Origin: Fibrobacter sp. UBA1313
GTDB lineage: Bacteria; Fibrobacterota; Fibrobacteria; Fibrobacterales; Fibrobacteraceae
NCBI GenBank assembly: GCA_002307115.1
Contig: DBTP01000103.1
Span: forward strand, 979-43,576
Reading direction: 5' to 3'
Length of the DNA: 42,598 nt
The first letter of the stretch is position 1; each line of letters opens with the position of its first letter. Below are positions 40,888-42,598 of the stretch, one piece after another. The notes beneath the pieces are model-generated. The model searched no databases. It saw nothing but the letters and a program-made list of their open reading frames with translations, and was not told the origin of the DNA. Position numbers and translations under genes: made by a program.

Positions 40888-41922
40888 TTAGAAAGGCAAT
40901 TCCGCTTGAGCTGTGATGAGTGAACTCGGTGGCGTGATATTCATTTTATTGTAGGCGTTCAGCGTTACCACGCGGCCACGCGGTGTGCGGGCAAGATACC
41001 CTTTTTGAATCAGATAGGGTTCGTAAACTTCTTCAAGGGTATCCGGTTCTTCACCAAGAGCGGCGCCAATGGTACCGAGGCCCACAGGACCTCCAGAGAA
41101 TTTGCAAATCATCGTTTCGAGAATACGCCTATCCATCGAATCTAAACCATCCGCATCAATTCCTAACATCTGCAAGGTACGTTCAGCCGCTGCGGCATCA
41201 ATGATGCCCTTGCCTCGCACTTGTGCCACATCGCGGCACCGACGAAGCACTCTATTTGCGACACGTGGTGTGCCACGGCAGCGTGCGCCAAGCATTTTAG
41301 CCGCATCCTTATCAAGCTGAATATTTAGAATCTCTGCACTCCGAAGGAGAATTTTGATAATTTCCTTTTCGTTATAAAGATCAAGGCGATAATGAAGCCC
41401 AAAACGATCTCTGAGTGGGCTTGTCAAAAGGCCACTGCGAGTGGTGGCACCCACCAAGGTGAAATGTTTAAGTGGAAGATTGACACTACGCGCCGCAGGG
41501 CCGGAATCCAGCATAATATCCAAGCGGAAATCTTCCATCGCGGGATAGAGGTATTCTTCAATAACGCGACCCATGCGATGAATTTCATCGATAAAAAGAA
41601 TATCATTTTCTTGCATGCTTGTGAGAATACCCACAAGATCGCTTGCTTTGTCGAGCACAGGACCGCTGGTGATGTGAATTTGGACTCCCATCTCTTTGGC
41701 GATGATCCCTGCGAGGGTCGTTTTGCCAAGTCCTGGTGGGCCTGCGAAAAGACAATGATCTAAAGCGTCACCGCGGTGTTTCGCGGCTTCGATTGCAATT
41801 TGAAGACTCTCTTTGAGCGGTTCCTGCCCTGTAAAATCATGGAGGGAAAGGGGGCGAAGATTGCGTTCAATTTCCGCTTCATCAAAGCTGTCTTGTTCTG
41901 GGGAGATTATGCGGTCTGCCAT
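40888..41922 (-). CDS. ruvB: Holliday junction branch-migration ATPase RuvB
   Basis: The AAA+ motor of the RuvABC resolvasome. The 344-residue protein has Walker A GPPGLGKTTLAGII (61-74), Walker B ILFIDEIHRMGR (108-119), sensor 1 LVGATTRSGLLTSPLRDRFG with the arginine finger, and the C-terminal DNA-binding winged helix (MICKFSGGPVGLGTIGAALGEEPDTLEEVYEPYLIQKGYLARTPRGRV). AGGAT lies upstream of the ATG. It is 51 bp downstream of ruvA on the same strand, forming the usual ruvA-ruvB pair; ruvC is not in the window. Confidence 0.98.
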   Translation of the reverse strand: MADRIISPEQDSFDEAEIERNLRPLSLHDFTGQEPLKESLQIAIEAAKHRGDALDHCLFAGPPGLGKTTLAGIIAKEMGVQIHITSGPVLDKASDLVGILTSMQENDILFIDEIHRMGRVIEEYLYPAMEDFRLDIMLDSGPAARSVNLPLKHFTLVGATTRSGLLTSPLRDRFGLHYRLDLYNEKEIIKILLRSAEILNIQLDKDAAKMLGARCRGTPRVANRVLRRCRDVAQVRGKGIIDAAAAERTLQMLGIDADGLDSMDRRILETMICKFSGGPVGLGTIGAALGEEPDTLEEVYEPYLIQKGYLARTPRGRVVTLNAYNKMNITPPSSLITAQAELPF

Positions 41923-41973
41923 ATATAAATCCTAAAGAATAAGTCCTAAAAGAAAGTGCGTCCTCCCTTGGGA

Positions 41974-42564
41974 TTAGACGTATTTCAGGGCCTCTGGGAT
42001 AAGCTTTGAGACAGAAGCCTCCGTTCCAAGATTTTCTATTGCTTTTTCCACCGCTTTTTGTGCGGTAGGGTCTTTGACTCCCAACGTATGCAAGGCGAGA
42101 ATCGCTTCTTGTTGGTTTGTGGGAAGCAAAATTTGGGTCGAACATCCTGTGACTACAGAAAGGGCTAAAGCCTTGTCTTTGAGCGTGAGAACCAGCATTT
42201 CTGCGGTCTTTTTTCCAATACCTTTTATTTTACTCAAGGCTGTAAGGTCTTCGCGAGCGATCATTCCTAAAAAATCACAAGGGGCAACGCTACTTAAAAT
42301 GCGCTGGGCCATTTTAGGACCCACTCCGTTCACTTCTATCATTTGCAGGAACAGTTCTTTTTCTTGAAGATCGTAAAAACCAAACAGAATCAGTGCATCT
42401 TCTCGCACAACCATGTGAGTGAGAAGCGTAACCTCATCACCAACATTCGGAAGGCGTTCACCGGTACGCGAAGAAATTTGTATGCCATAACCTACACCCG
42501 CACAATCAATCACAGCGATTGTGGCGTGTTTTTGGGCGAGTATGCCACGGAGTTGTTCAATCAT
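41974..42564 (-). CDS. ruvA: Holliday junction DNA-binding protein RuvA
   Basis: Binds four-way junctions as a tetramer and loads RuvB. The 196-residue length is normal. The OB domain opens with MIEQLRGILAQKHATIAVIDCAGVGYGIQIS. It is followed by tandem helix-hairpin-helix motifs (MIEVNGVGPKMAQRILSS and LTALSKIKGIGKKTAEMLVLTLKDK). A flexible linker leads to the RuvB-binding domain III (ILALHTLGVKDPTAQKAVEKAIENLG). GGAGG precedes the ATG. It is the first gene of the ruvAB pair in this window; ruvC could lie beyond the right edge. Confidence 0.97.
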   Translation of the reverse strand: MIEQLRGILAQKHATIAVIDCAGVGYGIQISSRTGERLPNVGDEVTLLTHMVVREDALILFGFYDLQEKELFLQMIEVNGVGPKMAQRILSSVAPCDFLGMIAREDLTALSKIKGIGKKTAEMLVLTLKDKALALSVVTGCSTQILLPTNQQEAILALHTLGVKDPTAQKAVEKAIENLGTEASVSKLIPEALKYV

Positions 42565-42598
42565 GGAGCCTCCAAAGAGTACTGCTCAAATATACACT

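Overview
The window looks like a chromosomal housekeeping stretch from a Gram-negative, non-sporulating bacterium, most plausibly of the Fibrobacterota (Fibrobacter or a close relative such as Hallerella). This assignment is an inference. It rests on moderate GC, a Ser-rich lipoprotein of the kind common in that group, a secreted CotH-family protein with a tail resembling a type IX sorting domain, SurA-type periplasmic chaperones and a mitochondrial-type aconitase. No rRNA, tRNA, CRISPR array, prophage or transposase gene was seen.

Region by region. Positions 1-6481 hold a minus-strand run: proS, an acyl-CoA thioesterase, an LTA-synthase/sulfatase-type membrane enzyme, a MATE exporter and the 5' part of dnaG. 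Positions 6551-15278 are accessory. They hold a lipoprotein joining two FKBP-N-like repeats to a thioredoxin domain, a cytidylate-kinase-like protein, a Ser-rich lipoprotein, an SpmA-SpmB fusion, an unknown coiled-coil membrane protein, a small secreted protein, CotH, a C-GCAxxG-C-C protein, a decayed lipoprotein pseudogene and ung. Positions 15425-29174 hold a THUMP-like methyltransferase (minus strand), divergent from a long plus-strand series: zinc-ribbon protein, LysE transporter, hrpA, lipoprotein chaperone, surA-like PPIase, methyltransferase, ftsE, then scpB, mutS and an HD hydrolase. Many of these genes overlap by 1-4 bp and are probably translationally coupled. Positions 29182-32324 hold a RidA-family protein divergent from a rhomboid-like pseudoprotease coupled to a membrane GAF-PP2C (RsbU-like) phosphatase. 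Positions 32484-42564 hold aconitase, recG, a small secreted protein with an MBOAT acyltransferase, a YkuI-like EAL protein, ruvB and ruvA.

DNA repair and recombination genes are unusually concentrated here (ung, mutS, recG, ruvAB, dnaG), but they lie in separate transcription units.

The most notable structure is not a gene. A family of intergenic elements of about 125-225 bp occurs at least five times. Their ends are inverted repeats of the form TAGGGTACCTCTAAAAATT, and some copies have TA at both edges, as MITEs do. Copies sit directly against coding ends: the element's first bases form the stop codons of ftsE and of the MBOAT gene, and its terminal repeat supplies a Shine-Dalgarno-like AGAGG for ung.
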